From contig MU405225.1 in the NCBI GenBank assembly GCA_022836615.1, positions 331,418-395,417 of the forward strand: 64,000 nt of DNA, read 5' to 3'. Below, in pieces: positions 1-12,000 of the stretch; positions within the stretch are counted from its first letter, which is position 1; each line of letters starts with the position of its first letter. The translations under genes were made by a program, and so were the position numbers. This stretch comes from Annulohypoxylon bovei var. microspora (taxonomy: Eukaryota > Ascomycota > Sordariomycetes > Xylariales > Hypoxylaceae). The notes beneath the pieces are model-generated. The model had not been told where the DNA came from. It saw nothing but the letters and a program-made list of their open reading frames with translations, and searched no databases.

Positions 1-1991
1 TCGGTAGTGCTAGAGATGACAATGCTGGAGCTAGGGTATCCAGTAGGGACAGTAACTGGTGTAACTGGGGTGGCGGGAGTTGTTTCGGTCACAGGGCAGA
101 CAGTCGTGGTAAGAGGGATAGTCTCAGTTGTGACGTGGGGAACGCCTGGGCAGTTGGTTACTGTAGGAGCACACGAGGTGACAGTGCGGACAGTCGTGGT
201 ATAGATCGTGGAGGTGGTGAGCTGAGTAGAAGTCGAGCTCGAGACCTCAACGGGGCCAGTAGGATAACCGGGAACGCTAGTAGAGGGGCTAGGAGCCTTG
301 GTGGACTTGCTAGAAATGCTAGGGATGGACGCGGGACCAGTAGGGTATCCAGGCACACTAGCAGTGCTGGAGCTGACCGGAAGGGTAGCAGAGCTGGAGC
401 TAGGAGACGGGATAGAGGCCGGGCCGGTAGGGTATCCGGGAACGCTAGCAGTGCTAGAACCAACCGGGAGGGTTTTGGAGCTGGAGCTAACCGGGACAGT
501 AACGGAGCTGGAGCTGACCGGGACAGTAACGGAGCTGGAGCTGACCGGGACGGTAACGGAGCTAGTGCTCAGAGACGGGATGGAGGCAGGACCGGTAGGA
601 TATCCCGGCACGCTAACGGTGCTGGAGCTTACTGGAACAGTAGCGGAGCTGGAGCTAACAGAGGGGATGGAGGCGGGACCGGTAGGGTAACCAGGGACAC
701 TGGTAGAGCCAGTAGCAAGCGTAGAGCTGGAACCAATCGGGAGAGAGGTAGACGCAGTGGAAACGGACGCGGAACTAGGACCAGAAGGGATCGAAGCTGA
801 GTAGCTGGGCACACTAGGGATAGACTTAGTGTGAGAGTGGACGGGAACCGACGTAGAAGCAGTCTCCGTCTCGGTTACCGGGCAGATAGTCGTGGTGAGA
901 GGAACCGTCACAGTGGTAACGTGAGGAGTACCAGGGCAGTTTGTCACGGTGGGGTGGCAAGAGGTGACGGTAATCTCAGACGTAGTGTAGATAGTCGAGG
1001 TCGTGTACGCCGTCGTGGAAGCAGAGGAGAAAGAGCTGACGGGGCCGGTAGGGTATCCACCAACCGGGGTCGAGCTGCTCTGAATGGCGGACGAGACAGA
1101 AGTAGCAGAAGAAACCGAAGGGGTTCCAACTGGGTAGCCCGGCTTAGAGGAGCTAGGAACCGGCTTAGACGAAGACGAAGACACGACAGCAGTGCTGCTA
1201 GTTCCGAAGCTGGAAGAACCGGCCGGGTAGGTGGGGTACGACGGAATGGAGACTGTGGCCGAGCTGGAGCTGAGAGTAGACGAAGACGAAGCAACGCTGC
1301 TAGAGCTGTGTACAGGCTTAGACTGAGAGCTGGAGCTCACTGGGTAAGACGGGTAACCGGGGACGGTCGAGCTAGAGCTGACAGCAGCAGTGGATGAAGT
1401 TGAGAAGATGCTGCTGGACTCGGAGCTCACGGGGTGAGAGTGGGAGGAGTGGGTTGCTACGCTTGAGCTAGCGGAGTGCGTTGAAGCCGAGCTAGAGCTG
1501 CCGGCAGGGTAAGTCGGGTAACCCGGTACACTGACGGTGCTAGAGCTGACAGCAGCACTGGTGGAAGTGCTGATGATGATGGTGCTGCTAGACTCGAAGG
1601 TTGAAGAGCCCACGGGGTACGTCGGGAAAGACGGAATGGAGCTCGTGCTGGAGCTCACGGCCAAAGTCGAGCTAGTAGACTCGGAGCTGGAACCACCAAC
1701 CGGGTACGTAGGGTACGACGGGACGGAGGCAGTCTTAGAGGTGCTAGCGAGAGGCTTAGAGCTAGAGCTAGAGCTGGCGACGAAGGTGGACGAGCTCTCG
1801 GCCTGCGTGGGGTACGCGGGAGGAGTGCTGGCCTGGGCGGTCGAGGTCGATTGCTCCGGCTGAGAAGGGTACGAAGGGTACTCCGGGTAGGTCGGGTAAG
1901 ACCCCTCGGAAACGGGGTAGTTACGCTTCTCCTCAGCACTGGCAGCGCCAGCGAGGGTAAGAGCCCCAAGGCTCAGAAATATTCCACGCAT
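1..1991 (-). CDS. Ser/Thr-rich secreted cell-wall protein, C-terminus cut by window edge
   Basis: The minus-strand frame opens with ATG at 1991 and stays open for about 663 codons to the window edge, so the end is missing. The first 19 residues (MRGIFLSLGALTLAGAASA) form a signal peptide, followed by EEKR, a possible Kex2 site. The rest is extremely Ser/Thr/Val-rich with recurring YPTYP, YPVG and VPGYPTGPASIP units. A Thr/Cys module with the cores TVTSC-PTVTNCPG and PLTTT-CPVTE occurs twice, near residues 325-380 and 585-640. This composition is known from heavily O-mannosylated, often GPI-anchored wall or adhesin-like proteins; a GPI signal would lie outside the window. The opposite strand is also open over long stretches because the codons are repetitive, but those frames have no protein character. 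No enzymatic domain is visible. A surface or adhesion role is inferred from composition only. Confidence 0.85.
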   Translation of the reverse strand, partial: MRGIFLSLGALTLAGAASAEEKRNYPVSEGSYPTYPEYPSYPSQPEQSTSTAQASTPPAYPTQAESSSTFVASSSSSSKPLASTSKTASVPSYPTYPVGGSSSESTSSTLAVSSSTSSIPSFPTYPVGSSTFESSSTIIISTSTSAAVSSSTVSVPGYPTYPAGSSSSASTHSASSSVATHSSHSHPVSSESSSIFSTSSTAAVSSSSTVPGYPSYPVSSSSQSKPVHSSSSVASSSSTLSSSSATVSIPSYPTYPAGSSSFGTSSTAVVSSSSSKPVPSSSKPGYPVGTPSVSSATSVSSAIQSSSTPVGGYPTGPVSSFSSASTTAYTTSTIYTTSEITVTSCHPTVTNCPGTPHVTTVTVPLTTTICPVTETETASTSVPVHSHTKSIPSVPSYSASIPSGPSSASVSTASTSLPIGSSSTLATGSTSVPGYPTGPASIPSVSSSSATVPVSSSTVSVPGYPTGPASIPSLSTSSVTVPVSSSSVTVPVSSSSVTVPVSSSSKTLPVGSSTASVPGYPTGPASIPSPSSSSATLPVSSSTASVPGYPTGPASIPSISSKSTKAPSPSTSVPGYPTGPVEVSSSTSTQLTTSTIYTTTVRTVTSCAPTVTNCPGVPHVTTETIPLTTTVCPVTETTPATPVTPVTVPTGYPSSSIVISSTT

Positions 1992-4275
1992 TTTTAGACG
2001 ACCGGTACGATCCAAAGAAATAATTATTAAATTAGAAATATGTTAGCGAATGACTAGAAGTGATCAAAGATCAGGGCGAGCTGTTGCACAAGCGAAACGA
2101 GTGACTTGAACAACTGTTTATACTGGATGAGCTGCCTAGAAGCTGATGAAGTTGAAAACATTTTGGCTGGGAACGACCCTTTATGTACGTCTTTAGAGCA
2201 AAGTGACATCGCGCTGCGGTGGACCACAAGGGGTACATCTCAGCTAGGGCGTCGATACCAGTCAATCTCAACGTTCCATGGGCATAACTAGCCCCGCAAA
2301 TTCTATTAAGCACGATCCATGACCTATCGACTCCACAGAGACGGTGAAGTAGGCTGACGTTGAGGCTGGCGCAAGGTTCTTAGTTCTCATAAATCCAATA
2401 CGACAGGGACACGAGGTACCGAAAGCCGAGATGGTAAAGCTCGTGGCATTGGTGCAAACCAGGCGGAGAGTTCCATGCCAACTTGCAGGTTTGCCGTCTG
2501 CCAATTGTCCCAACCGCTGGCAAGTTGGTCGTAACGCCGAATGTACTGTTACCCAACTGCCCGAGTCGGAATGGTGTTGAGAATGATTGGCTATTAGAAA
2601 CGCCCATGCAGTCTTCCCAGAACGGCGTTAGCGCAAGTTAAGTGACCAAAATTAGAACCCCCTAATTTCCGTTCGAATACGATATTGGGATATGTACACA
2701 TTAGTACACATAATACGGGGTTCATTAGAAATGTTATTCCAAACAGCGGTGATATCCTCTTTAAAGTGTGGAACTCGCATGAGAACCCAACCTGTAGTTT
2801 GCACAGTCTTCTATGCGACCCGTACAGTAGTTCCCGCCTGATGGTCCCGAGAATCTCGTTGTCTTAACATCTTTCTTTCACCTTTTGAGATGCTACGTAG
2901 TAGATGCAGCAAGATCTCGGTTGGCCAGCCGATCCCGGATACATGTTCGTCCCATCTATAATCTCGGAATAAAAATAAAACGCCACCAGAATCCTCTAGA
3001 ACAAAGGGTGTTGTGTTTTTGTCTCGTAAAGAAGCGAAACTAATTGTTAGTTCTTCTGCTATCATATAACCTTCTCGGGCCATATCCCACCGGATGAAGC
3101 TCGAAAAACCTGCTGTTCTTTACAGTTGAAATACTGTAGGCTGGCTGGCTGGCTGGCTGGCTGGCCAAGATCGCGGTGGCTGTACGTGCTACGTTTGCTT
3201 ACTTGCAGCATACATAAAATTGATGCAGGTCGAATTGCTGGCTGCTTCAGGGGAATCTTGAATCCTTAAGACTCGGTGTATTTGAGAAGCCACCAACTTT
3301 TCGGATGGGTTTAAACCTTCTCCTTTTGTTTATTCTGTTTAATTGCCGAATCCTTATGGCTTCCTTTCAAGTTGTTAGTAGAAGGTCTTTCAAAAGTAAT
3401 CCAAAGAACAATTGTGGAAAGACACGGGAAGTTGGTAGGGAATCCCAAGCCACAAGATGCAACCAGTATAACGACGCGTGGATGTAAATACTTCGCCGCT
3501 TTTCCCCCGATTTGTTTTTCTCTTCTTTCTTTTCTGTGCCACATAGTATGATAGCCATTGTATGATAGCTATTGTAGGGTAGTTTGGGTAGTGAAGTGCT
3601 AGTGGTGGTGAATAGGCTATTACGAGAGATGCTTGTTTACCATCGAACCGAAAGAAAACATGTAAATGTGGCTCAGTACGAATATGCATTAGTGATATTG
3701 AATCGATCCTCAGCCATCGGCCATTGGTTCCGTTGGTCGGCGGAAATTATTACTACTATGGTAAGCAATAATCAACGCCTTGAAGATGTCCAGCAAGGTA
3801 GATTGTTGCTGTTGTGGTGTATATGTATCTATACATTTGCAAATTTGAAGTAAGGAAATGCGAAGGCTTGAAAAATGAAGATCGAATGACGATGATGTCG
3901 GACTAGAAACTCCTAACACTGCTTTAGAAGTCACTTCCGAGCTATTTCTTGTAATATTTACCTTTATGACGTCACATTTTTGGGTATTGTGTTTCGCCTT
4001 TTAGTTTCGCATTGGCTGTAGTTTATGCAGTGTGCAGAATTAGTCTGTTAACCCATCTTTATTCCATTTTTTTATTATTAAGTCACCAATTATCTAAAAC
4101 TTCTAAAGTGAATTCGGTCCATCTTAAAAATCTTCTCGTGAAAGCAGCAAAGAAGACAGAGAAAACGCATCGCATCGCCTCCCTTACAACCGGTCGTATT
4201 ATATTAATCACTTGCTCAATCCGGGCATAGCGCAAGTATCATACGAGGAGCCGCACGTTCCGCCTGTCGAAGAAG
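1992..4275. other. Intergenic, no convincing gene
   Basis: The stretch contains the divergent promoters of the wall-protein gene (minus) and the DUF2237 gene (plus). A (GGCT)n microsatellite lies at 3139-3166. Short minus-strand frames at 2268-2607 have some protein-like composition in two overlapping phases (for example HGTLRLVCTNATSFTISAFG), but I cannot join them by splicing or assign a family, so they may be a decayed gene. I see nothing else. Confidence 0.5.
3139..3166. repeat. (GGCT)n microsatellite
   Basis: GGCT is repeated about seven times without interruption in the intergenic space. No coding frame crosses it. Confidence 0.9.
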
Positions 4276-4849
4276 ATGGCATCTAGCCCTCTGAATGGTA
4301 CGGGAAGCCAGAATGCCCGCATACGGCAAAGTACAACTCATCTAGCCTCCCCACAATTACGAGGCTAGGTACAGTAGTGCTTATTACACAGTTACAATCA
4401 TGAATGATACTAACTTGCAAAATATGGTGTAATCAGTCTTTAAACAGCCCCTTAAGCTGTTCTCCCGCCAGCCCGTGACCGGCTTCTTCCGCGACGGCTA
4501 CTGTCGCACCGCCGGCGGTCTCGATCCGGGTAGCCACGCCGTGGCCGGGGTTGTCACGGACGAGTTCCTCGACTATTCGGCCTCCCGGGGCAATGACCTG
4601 AGGTCTATCGGCCTCAAGGGCGGCTGCAGGTGGTGTCTGTGCACGGCCCGGTGGCTCGAGGCCTACCAGGCCTACCGCACCGGCAAGGTCACCAACTTAG
4701 GCGTTCCACGGGTCGACCTAGACGCTACCGAGGATAGCGCGTTGAATATGGTCGATTTGGAGACCTTCAGGCAGTTTGCTGTTAGGCATGACCAGTCGAA
4801 CCCAAGCGGTAGTGACAATAGCGGTGGGAATCGTAATCCCACTTCGTAA
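4276..4849 (+). CDS. DUF2237 family small protein
   Basis: Two exons, 4276-4297 and 4437-4849, encode 144 residues. The first exon is only 22 nt (MASSPLN plus one base). The 139-bp intron starts with gtacgg, has a perfect TACTAAC branch site near 4409-4415 and ends in tcag. The joined product reads MASSPLNVFKQPLKLF and then PVTGFFRDGYC, GSHAVAGVVTDEFLDYS, SRGNDL, GGCRWCLCTARW and PRVDLDATEDSAL. This follows the order of conserved blocks in the DUF2237 family, a bacterial and fungal family of unknown function with conserved Cys and Trp in the RWCLCA-type motif. The size matches the family norm, with an added polar Ser/Asn tail. Without the small exon the frame would lack an ATG and the conserved N-terminal NVF-PL block, which supports the splice model. 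The biochemical role is unknown. Confidence 0.88.
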
Positions 4850-6629
4850 ATGTTGAGTTCTTTAGCTTCAGAGGACACATGCAATTATCATCTCAACATA
4901 TTATAGGCTACTTTCGTCGGGTTGTCCATGGCACGTAATTAGTAGAGAATATGAGCTTGATCAAAAGTTATGATAAGGCCGTATGTAGCCATATCAATCG
5001 AATAACTAAACTAACTGAAGTTCGGATAGTTATATGTATGTAGGTATTTTCTAAGGTATGACAGATGTGAAAAAATACTCCAATCTTTCTCATTATGGCA
5101 CACAAAGCAAAATAATACATGCCCAGGTGGACACTCGATCAATTCGCGTAAGCTTACTATTATTAACGGGCTTGCTTCGACATACATAAGCAGCCGGCGT
5201 CATTCGTAACGTCTACTTCAATCCTCCTGGATGTAAGATCAGCGATGAAGGATGAACTCTATGTCTCGGCTCATCCCGTTAATTTCCCACCCGTATTACC
5301 GGAGCATCATCGGAATCGTTACCGAGACACCGTTACACCAGATTACGGGCCGCCTCTCTGGCCGTTCATCAGGTCAGTTTTCCCGAGTCCGGTCTTGTTA
5401 AGCCAGTAAGATCGCAAAGCTGATAGATGAAATAGGTGACATTGGCGAAGACAAGTTTGCTGCCTACAGGTATTTAAGGGTGCTGTGTGCAGTCTTAGGT
5501 TAGTTGACTTAATGTCACATGCAAGTAGCCATGTCAAGGCAGATCTACATTAATACGCGATACGCTTGAACTTTGCGTGGCTCGTTAAGCGGCTAGCTCG
5601 ACGTTGCAACGATCAATCTGTCTTAGCCGCCGATATCACTCTTTCTTACCCCAAAAGCTTCCACTACCCTAAGCGCAAATATTAACACCGAGCGCGCGGC
5701 TGGGAGTAGTATTTGCCTACCTAGTCTGCGCGGCAAAAACATAGTGCCTAATTCTCAACTATGATCTATTAGAGCGAAACCGAAAAAGGTGAGGGATAAT
5801 AGGGGTACCGATTCTACATATAGAAGCGTAGATCAGAATAGCGGACAACAATTCGGTCGCATTTTTACGAGACGATTAGTCCAACCGGATTTCGTCTTGA
5901 TAAAAGTTAGAAGGGCTTTACGGCGCCCGGAGTAAGTCTTTGCGCCTAGTGGCTGTTTAGACCGAGTCGGCTTAGCACATTTGGCATTCACTGCAGATGC
6001 AGATAACGGCCTCGCATGAGAGGCGTCTTAGGTTGTGCGACACATATCCGACGTATCCGTCGGTCAATTGGCCGTGATGCTCTTTTTGCCACGGCAATTG
6101 TCAACTGTCGGATGATAACAAGAATGATGGATGAGAATTTGCGAGGTCTCATCATCTGTTATTTCTCATTTGATACTGACTTGCCATCGTTCCTGGGTGC
6201 TGATTAAGAAGAAGCGGATTGATAGGTGACGATGATGCGTTTGGTATGATCTCTTGTCATGATATTGGTGCCCCTGACTTTTCAGTGGTGTAAAGGTGTT
6301 TAGAAGGCCTTTTAAATGCATGCTGCGGATGGAAACGCTCAACTTGGTAGGTGAAACGGTATAACTATCCGAGATTGGTTAAAACTTTCTCCTTTAACGG
6401 ACATTTGTTAGCAAGTAGTAAGTCATCATCGTTATAAACAAGAATGTAAATTCTTAGCTAGCACCGTAGTATAATAGGGATAGAAGTGAAGTGATCAAGT
6501 ATTTAATAGGAAAATGGAGGAGTTAAAATGTGCCGACATCGAGAACATGTAGATTAGAAGTTTCACATTGAAGGATAAGACAAGTCGCAAGTGAAGGACT
6601 CGTAATTGGTCCTTGTCCATTAGGGATTC

Positions 6630-6712
6630 GGTATGTATCATACGAAAACGTATTATATAATATCATACATGTATTATATTGTATTTTATATAAAATATTG
6701 TATCATCGGAAC
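6630..6712. repeat. AT-rich imperfect palindrome (copy 1)
   Basis: The sequence tatgtatcatacgaaaacg is followed after a short spacer by a partly complementary tail ending ...ttgtatcatcggaacc. The core tatcatacg with tattttat is shared with 7175-7237 and, less well, with 7561-7605. It is probably a decayed mobile-element end or MITE. Confidence 0.4.
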
Positions 6713-7064
6713 CGGAGATACCTTTCGGTACTTAAATTAGATGCCCCACACAGCTAAATTTAGGTGAAATCCCCATTTTTATAAGGTATTTCCCAGGTCC
6801 CATTTTTCCCACCGTATGGTTTAAAATATTTTCCACCATATGATAAAAAACCACATGCATATTTACCTACCTTACTTACCTACCTACCTACTTATTTAAT
6901 TTTTTAATTATTGTTTTTTCGAATATTACTTATCCCAGGTTTTATTACTTGTTCTTTTCGTCGCATAATAATTCATATATATAATTTTATTGCGATTATT
7001 ATCGTATAAAAGTTACTTATTGGCGATAATATTTGCTAATGCTTAGTGACGATGTGGTTATGTA

Positions 7065-7140
7065 AGTGACCAATCAAAGTGCAATGAAGTTATGGAAGTG
7101 GCTAATTAAAGTGCAATGATACACCGGAAGTGGATAATCC
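7065..7140. repeat. Direct repeat of about 33 bp next to a palindrome
   Basis: The pattern aagtgaccaatcaaagtgc is repeated as aagtggctaattaaagtgc one unit later, and a third partial unit (gaagtggataatccg) follows. The differences are largely transitions. The block directly precedes the palindrome at 7175-7237, which suggests subterminal repeats of a decayed transposable element. Confidence 0.5.
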
Positions 7141-7174
7141 GACCCGAATGTATGATATATATTATACGTATTTT

Positions 7175-7237
7175 ACAGGGGTTGTGTATCATACGCGTAT
7201 TTTATTATAAAATACGTATTTTTCGAAACCCTACTGT
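7175..7237. repeat. 63-bp near-palindrome, MITE-like (copy 2)
   Basis: The left arm acag-gggtt...gcgtatttta and the right arm taaaatacgtat...aaaccctactgt are inverted copies of each other with few mismatches. The core resembles sequences at 6630-6712 and 7561-7605. No coding capacity is present. A short non-autonomous element or an excised transposon footprint is the simplest reading. Confidence 0.55.
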
Positions 7238-8489
7238 CCACGCGGCTGCAGGGATTCAGGGGGGGAGTTGTCGTGACGCATGTACATACATAGGTAGATA
7301 GGCTTGAATTGGATGCATTCCAATATTTTAGAAATATTTTAGAAATTTAATGACTTTGGAGTTTTCCCGGTGACTATGAGGCTTTTTATTATGGCTTTCC
7401 TAATATATCTGCCCAACTAGAGGTAGTACTCGATATTTTGGAAAAGTACTCGTAGTTCATTTGGGATATTCGGGATTAATCTTTACCGCCATTTGGTATA
7501 GGTATTGTAGATGTCTTAGCATAGATAGAAGTTAACTTGTGAGTTGTTCGATTACGCGTGTGTATTATACCAAGAGTATTTTAAGAATATTTCGGAACGA
7601 TCCCTTGATTGAAATCGAATCTACAAATTAACAACACTGTCAAATGATTAATCTTATGTGTTATTAGGTATTGCTTTCAGGCGTCAGATAAATGATCTAA
7701 AGATGCATTATTTGTCTTAGTTGCAGCTTTTAGAAAAGGGAGATCGTCAAGTGTGGATGCGGTTCGTGGATTTTAAGACAACCGATGTGTTAGTAGGTAG
7801 GTAATAATTGGATTTGTTTAATCAATGAAACAAAAATATGAATTAATAACATTGATAATAGCATTGATATAATTCGGACTTAGCGATACATGTATATTTT
7901 AACGACATACTTACTTATCTAGGATAGTTATAGTATAGCAAGATACCGAATAAAATATAAACTCATCCAACTTTATCTAGAAAAATGCCGAGCTTCCATG
8001 GCAGTTAAAATCTGTGCTTGCTTATTTGGTCCTTAGTACAAATATTCCGTACAACAAATGCGTGTGTAATGTGTGGGGTTCACGCGTTCCTGCGCCGAAC
8101 TCCAAACAGATGGTCCAATTAGATGCGATTATTTAGCTATTGCTGTACCTGAGGACCCCACCATCTGCAACCACTAGCACACTTCGGGTGTTAGTTGGAC
8201 CAATAGTGTAACCTGGTCTAGGTACGTAGGTACCTAATCTAACCCGAAAATTCCCCAAAACATCTTCTTGGCTCTAGCAAGATCATGTGTATTAGCGTTA
8301 TCAGTTTCTCTTTTCTTAGGGATCATTGAAGGGGGATTGACGAGTCTTAGTCCCCTATTTTCAATCTTCACAAGGTCTCACTTTTGACTTTTGAGTTCGC
8401 GTACATTAACGCTTCGGACAATTTGATTTTGATTGACTTTTCTCCAAGTTTCGTCCATCAATTCCAATTCCTTGGACCCTTGAAGTCTT

Positions 8490-8580
8490 GATCAGATTGA
8501 TCAGACCAATCCTTCTTTTAGTCCCTTTTTTGTCCCTTCTTTTTTTCCTCCTTCCCTTGTCCAACGCTCGTTTCTAACAT
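8490..8580 (+). promoter_or_regulatory. Pyrimidine-rich tract upstream of the Sec7-PH gene
   Basis: Long C/T runs (for example cttctttttttcctcc) lie about 0.5 kb before the ATG at 9068. CT-rich tracts are common in promoters and near transcription starts of filamentous fungi. No TATA box is evident. Confidence 0.35.
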
Positions 8581-9067
8581 CGAATCTTTCCGCGAGCGGT
8601 GCTCCAAACACGTCCTCACGTTTTTTGACGACACTTTTTAATACGTTAATACTTTACAATTTCTAATTAGAGATACATTTCTCCGATTTGTCCTCATTCA
8701 CATGTCGCGACTTTTGGTTCGCTGAGCCAAATCAAATCCTCTTTTTTTTCTTATCTAGATCCTCATCAGGATCGTCAATTTAGATAGGAACAAAAACCAA
8801 CAACCGACAAACACGAGTGTAGACGAATCAAGCCTTGGTCCTTTCAGGGCCTTGCGCAATTCTTGGACTGATTGACGGAAACCAACTACAATTCGGGTAT
8901 CAAATGTCAAGTGAAGGCGGAGTTAGGACGGTTACTTCTTTATGATTGTTTCGTGCTGCGTATGGCAGCCCCCGTTTCTGCTGTCGTCCGACCCTGTTTA
9001 ACGTCACTCGAATCCGACCGACTTGACCAACCCCAACCCGACCAATCCGACCAATCTAGACCCAGTT

Positions 9068-12000
9068 ATGCATTCCTCCGAGAATAGTCGACGATCCCAG
9101 GCCCAGCGTTGGCGGCCTGATCTAAATATCAATACTTCAAATGCTGCAAGTAGAGGTCGCGATCCTCTACCTCAAGTGCCCTCAACGCCCCCGACAAGAT
9201 CGAAAACGAAACCACCTGTATCCGGTCGAGTGCCATATCGAGTACCTACCTCGACAGCCTCTCGCGATTCTGAGGAATCTTTCCTGGATAATGGTTCTGA
9301 TGAAAATAGAGGGAACGAACCCGAGCTACCTAACCTGCCTCGAGGTAGAAATGCGAGAGATTCACACGATTTATCCTTTCCTGCTCGCCAATTCACCCGA
9401 GACTCCCTCGTTACCAACATGTTGTCATCTCTCGACCAATTCTCTCTAGGCCAAATTCATACTCCTGCTGGCAACATGTTCGATGATGATCCTCTTAGTC
9501 CACCAAGACGAGACGACCATTCAAAGTCCATGACAAGCAATACTCGCCCGGGGCGCATGTGGAGTAATAGCCTTAGCCATGGTCATGGATATTCGTATAG
9601 CTCTGATTTCGAAGGTACTGATGACGGGGCGAGTAGAGCATCGGATCAATATTCCAGAGGACGACGAAGCAACAGCAGTTCCGGATTCCAATCGAGCCTA
9701 GGCCGGATCAACAGCTTACGAGAACGAAGCCATCCCGGTACTTCTGGAGGACGAATGCTACATTCGAGAGGAGGCAAGACTAGCAAGAGCAGCAGTACTA
9801 ATAGTATTGATGCTGGTGGCTATGCGCAAGTTCTTACCACACAACGATGGGCCCATGGTATTGGTGGTAGGTCGTCGAGTTTTGACTATGGAGAAAGGCC
9901 TTCTCTTAGTTCTAATGCCTGGAAGACTGAATTTTCTAACACTTTTATGGTTGATGATTACGAAGCAGCTCCGACACCAACTATTCCTGCCGGACCCCGT
10001 CGTCCGACTATGCCTTCTACTCCCGCCCCACCTCCGCCCATTCCTCAGCCAGAGCCCGAATCGAAGACTCCTGATCGTAAGAATTCTGCTAGGTCGAGAA
10101 GTGGCACTATGAGAACGACTCAGTCTAAGTACGCTCCGTCGCGCGAGGCGCCTTCTCCGATGCCTCCGCCTGGAATGGAATCTGCCCCGGCACCGAATAT
10201 CGGGTACGAGAAATCGAAAGAGGTCTCACATGTAGCTCAGGGTCCACCACCACCGATAAAGCAGGGATTTTTTAGTAGAATATTCGGCTATCGGAACACT
10301 ACGCCAACATCAGATGCTAGGCTAACACAGGTTGCATCGACATCAGCAGACACAGTTGAGCAAAGTGGAAACACGTTGCAAAATGTGGCGTCACAGACGA
10401 AGGCCCAACCTCCTCCTCCATCTAGGGATTCACACCGTGCAGTATCTCAACCTCATGTGATTCAGAAGAAGTCATCTTTCTTTAGGAGAAGAAAGAAGTC
10501 AGTGAATGAACCACCAATGCCGTATCCCCCAATGCCTCTTCCGGCGGAAATCACCAAACTCAAGGAGCAGGCTGCCCCTCACCGAGAATCTAGTCCTGTC
10601 AGCAGCTTGCGTGAGATCATGAGTCCATACTTGCAAGGCATGAAGACAAATGTTCCCGATGGAGTCTTATCACCAGCACAGGAGAACGCGCGTGCACGTG
10701 GGTATGAGTCTCAGGACGAGGATAATCCTCGTAAGGTTCGAGGCTTCTCTCCCGATTATGAGCCAAGTCCGAATGCTACTATCCGAACTGTGAAGTCCAC
10801 ATCTGCCTTAAGGAACCAAGAATCTGCTCGAAGACGGTCGCAGATGGAAAATTCGATGAGGGACTTACCTGAGTTGCCTACTAAGAAGTTTATCGAGAGC
10901 CGTGACACGACCTTTTTCCACGACAGTAGCGATGAAGGGGAAAAACCACAGAGCACTGGGAAGCAAAAGCAAAAACAACCGCAAAGTAACAAGTCTTCCC
11001 CAATGATTAACGATTCAAGAGACAGGTTTGAGGATATCCAGGAGCACCAGGTGACCGGAACTGTACATGAAGAATCGTCTAAACGCGGGCCGTCGCCTAA
11101 ACTGGCACTCCAACACTACTCTACATTTGAAGAAGGACGTAGTAGACCCGTCGAAGGTCGCGACGGACCTAGGAGGATGTCAACCTTTCCCAGTTCTCTT
11201 AATAAGCCTAATAATGGCTTGCCTAGTGTGAAGGTGGACGGTGTAGAAGATAGCCCAAAGATTGTAGGTTCGCCTCTAGACGAACCTGAAGTCTCCGTAG
11301 GCGAACCAACCGAGGACGATCGTCAGAAGGCACAAAAGATCTTCGATGGAAGCGAGGACTTTATTCAAAAAGAGAAAGCAGCTTCTTGGATGGGAGAAGA
11401 AGGGGTTGTGAGACAACGGACATTAAGTGCATATATGGAGCTCTACGATTTCACGAACCAAAGTGTTCTCACTGCTTTGCGACAAATATGCAGTCGTCTC
11501 ATTTTGCGTGCGGAGACGCAACAAGTCGACCGGATCTTGGTTGCATTCTCCTCACGATGGTGCAATTGTAACCCGAATCACGGTTTCAAGACTATGGGTA
11601 AGAACACCGAATTATAGGCAGTATGGATCGTTGCTAACATGTGATAGATGTTATTCATACGATGTGTTACTCGATCATGCTTTTGAACACCGATCTTCAT
11701 CTCGCAGATATTGATCAGAAGATGACAAAAAGCCAATTCGTCAAGAACACTATGACGACCATCAAGCACGCACTAATTGATTCTGCCCCCGAAGCTTTTG
11801 ATCGTGCTAGTGTCCTGCCTGGGAGAAACACCCTGCTCAGCCCTGCCGATTCAGAATCGATTATGACTTATGAACCAGAACCGGAGAAACTTAGCTGGAG
11901 AGCCTCATTCAAACCGCTACCACGGCCAGAATCATCGATGGGTAACTACTCAGATGGTCCTGTGGACACCTGCGGTCCACTTGTGAAGACACCTTTTGAG

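Larger units (their letters stand above)
4850..9067. other. Gene-free AT-rich stretch with decayed repeats
   Basis: About 4.2 kb has no frame with protein character on either strand. Between roughly 6.6 and 7.6 kb there are AT-rich palindromic and direct repeats, listed separately. TACC/TAGG runs occur at 6870-6892 and 8217-8238. From about 8.4 kb the sequence becomes pyrimidine-rich, as expected for the promoter and leader of the downstream Sec7 gene. Confidence 0.6.

Noticed and set aside
135..1397. Long plus-strand open frames (221 and 188 codons) over the wall-protein gene
   Set aside because: They are Arg/Gly/Ser-rich shadows in register with the repetitive minus-strand codons; the minus frame has a signal peptide and recognisable modules.
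2268..2607. Overlapping minus-strand frames with partly protein-like composition
   Set aside because: No splice signals join them, no family is recognised, and the length is within chance expectation; mentioned only as a possible relic.
9023..9067. Upstream 15-codon extension of the Sec7-PH frame
   Set aside because: It begins with TTG; the first ATG in frame is at 9068, and the extension is low-complexity Asn/Pro/Thr sequence.
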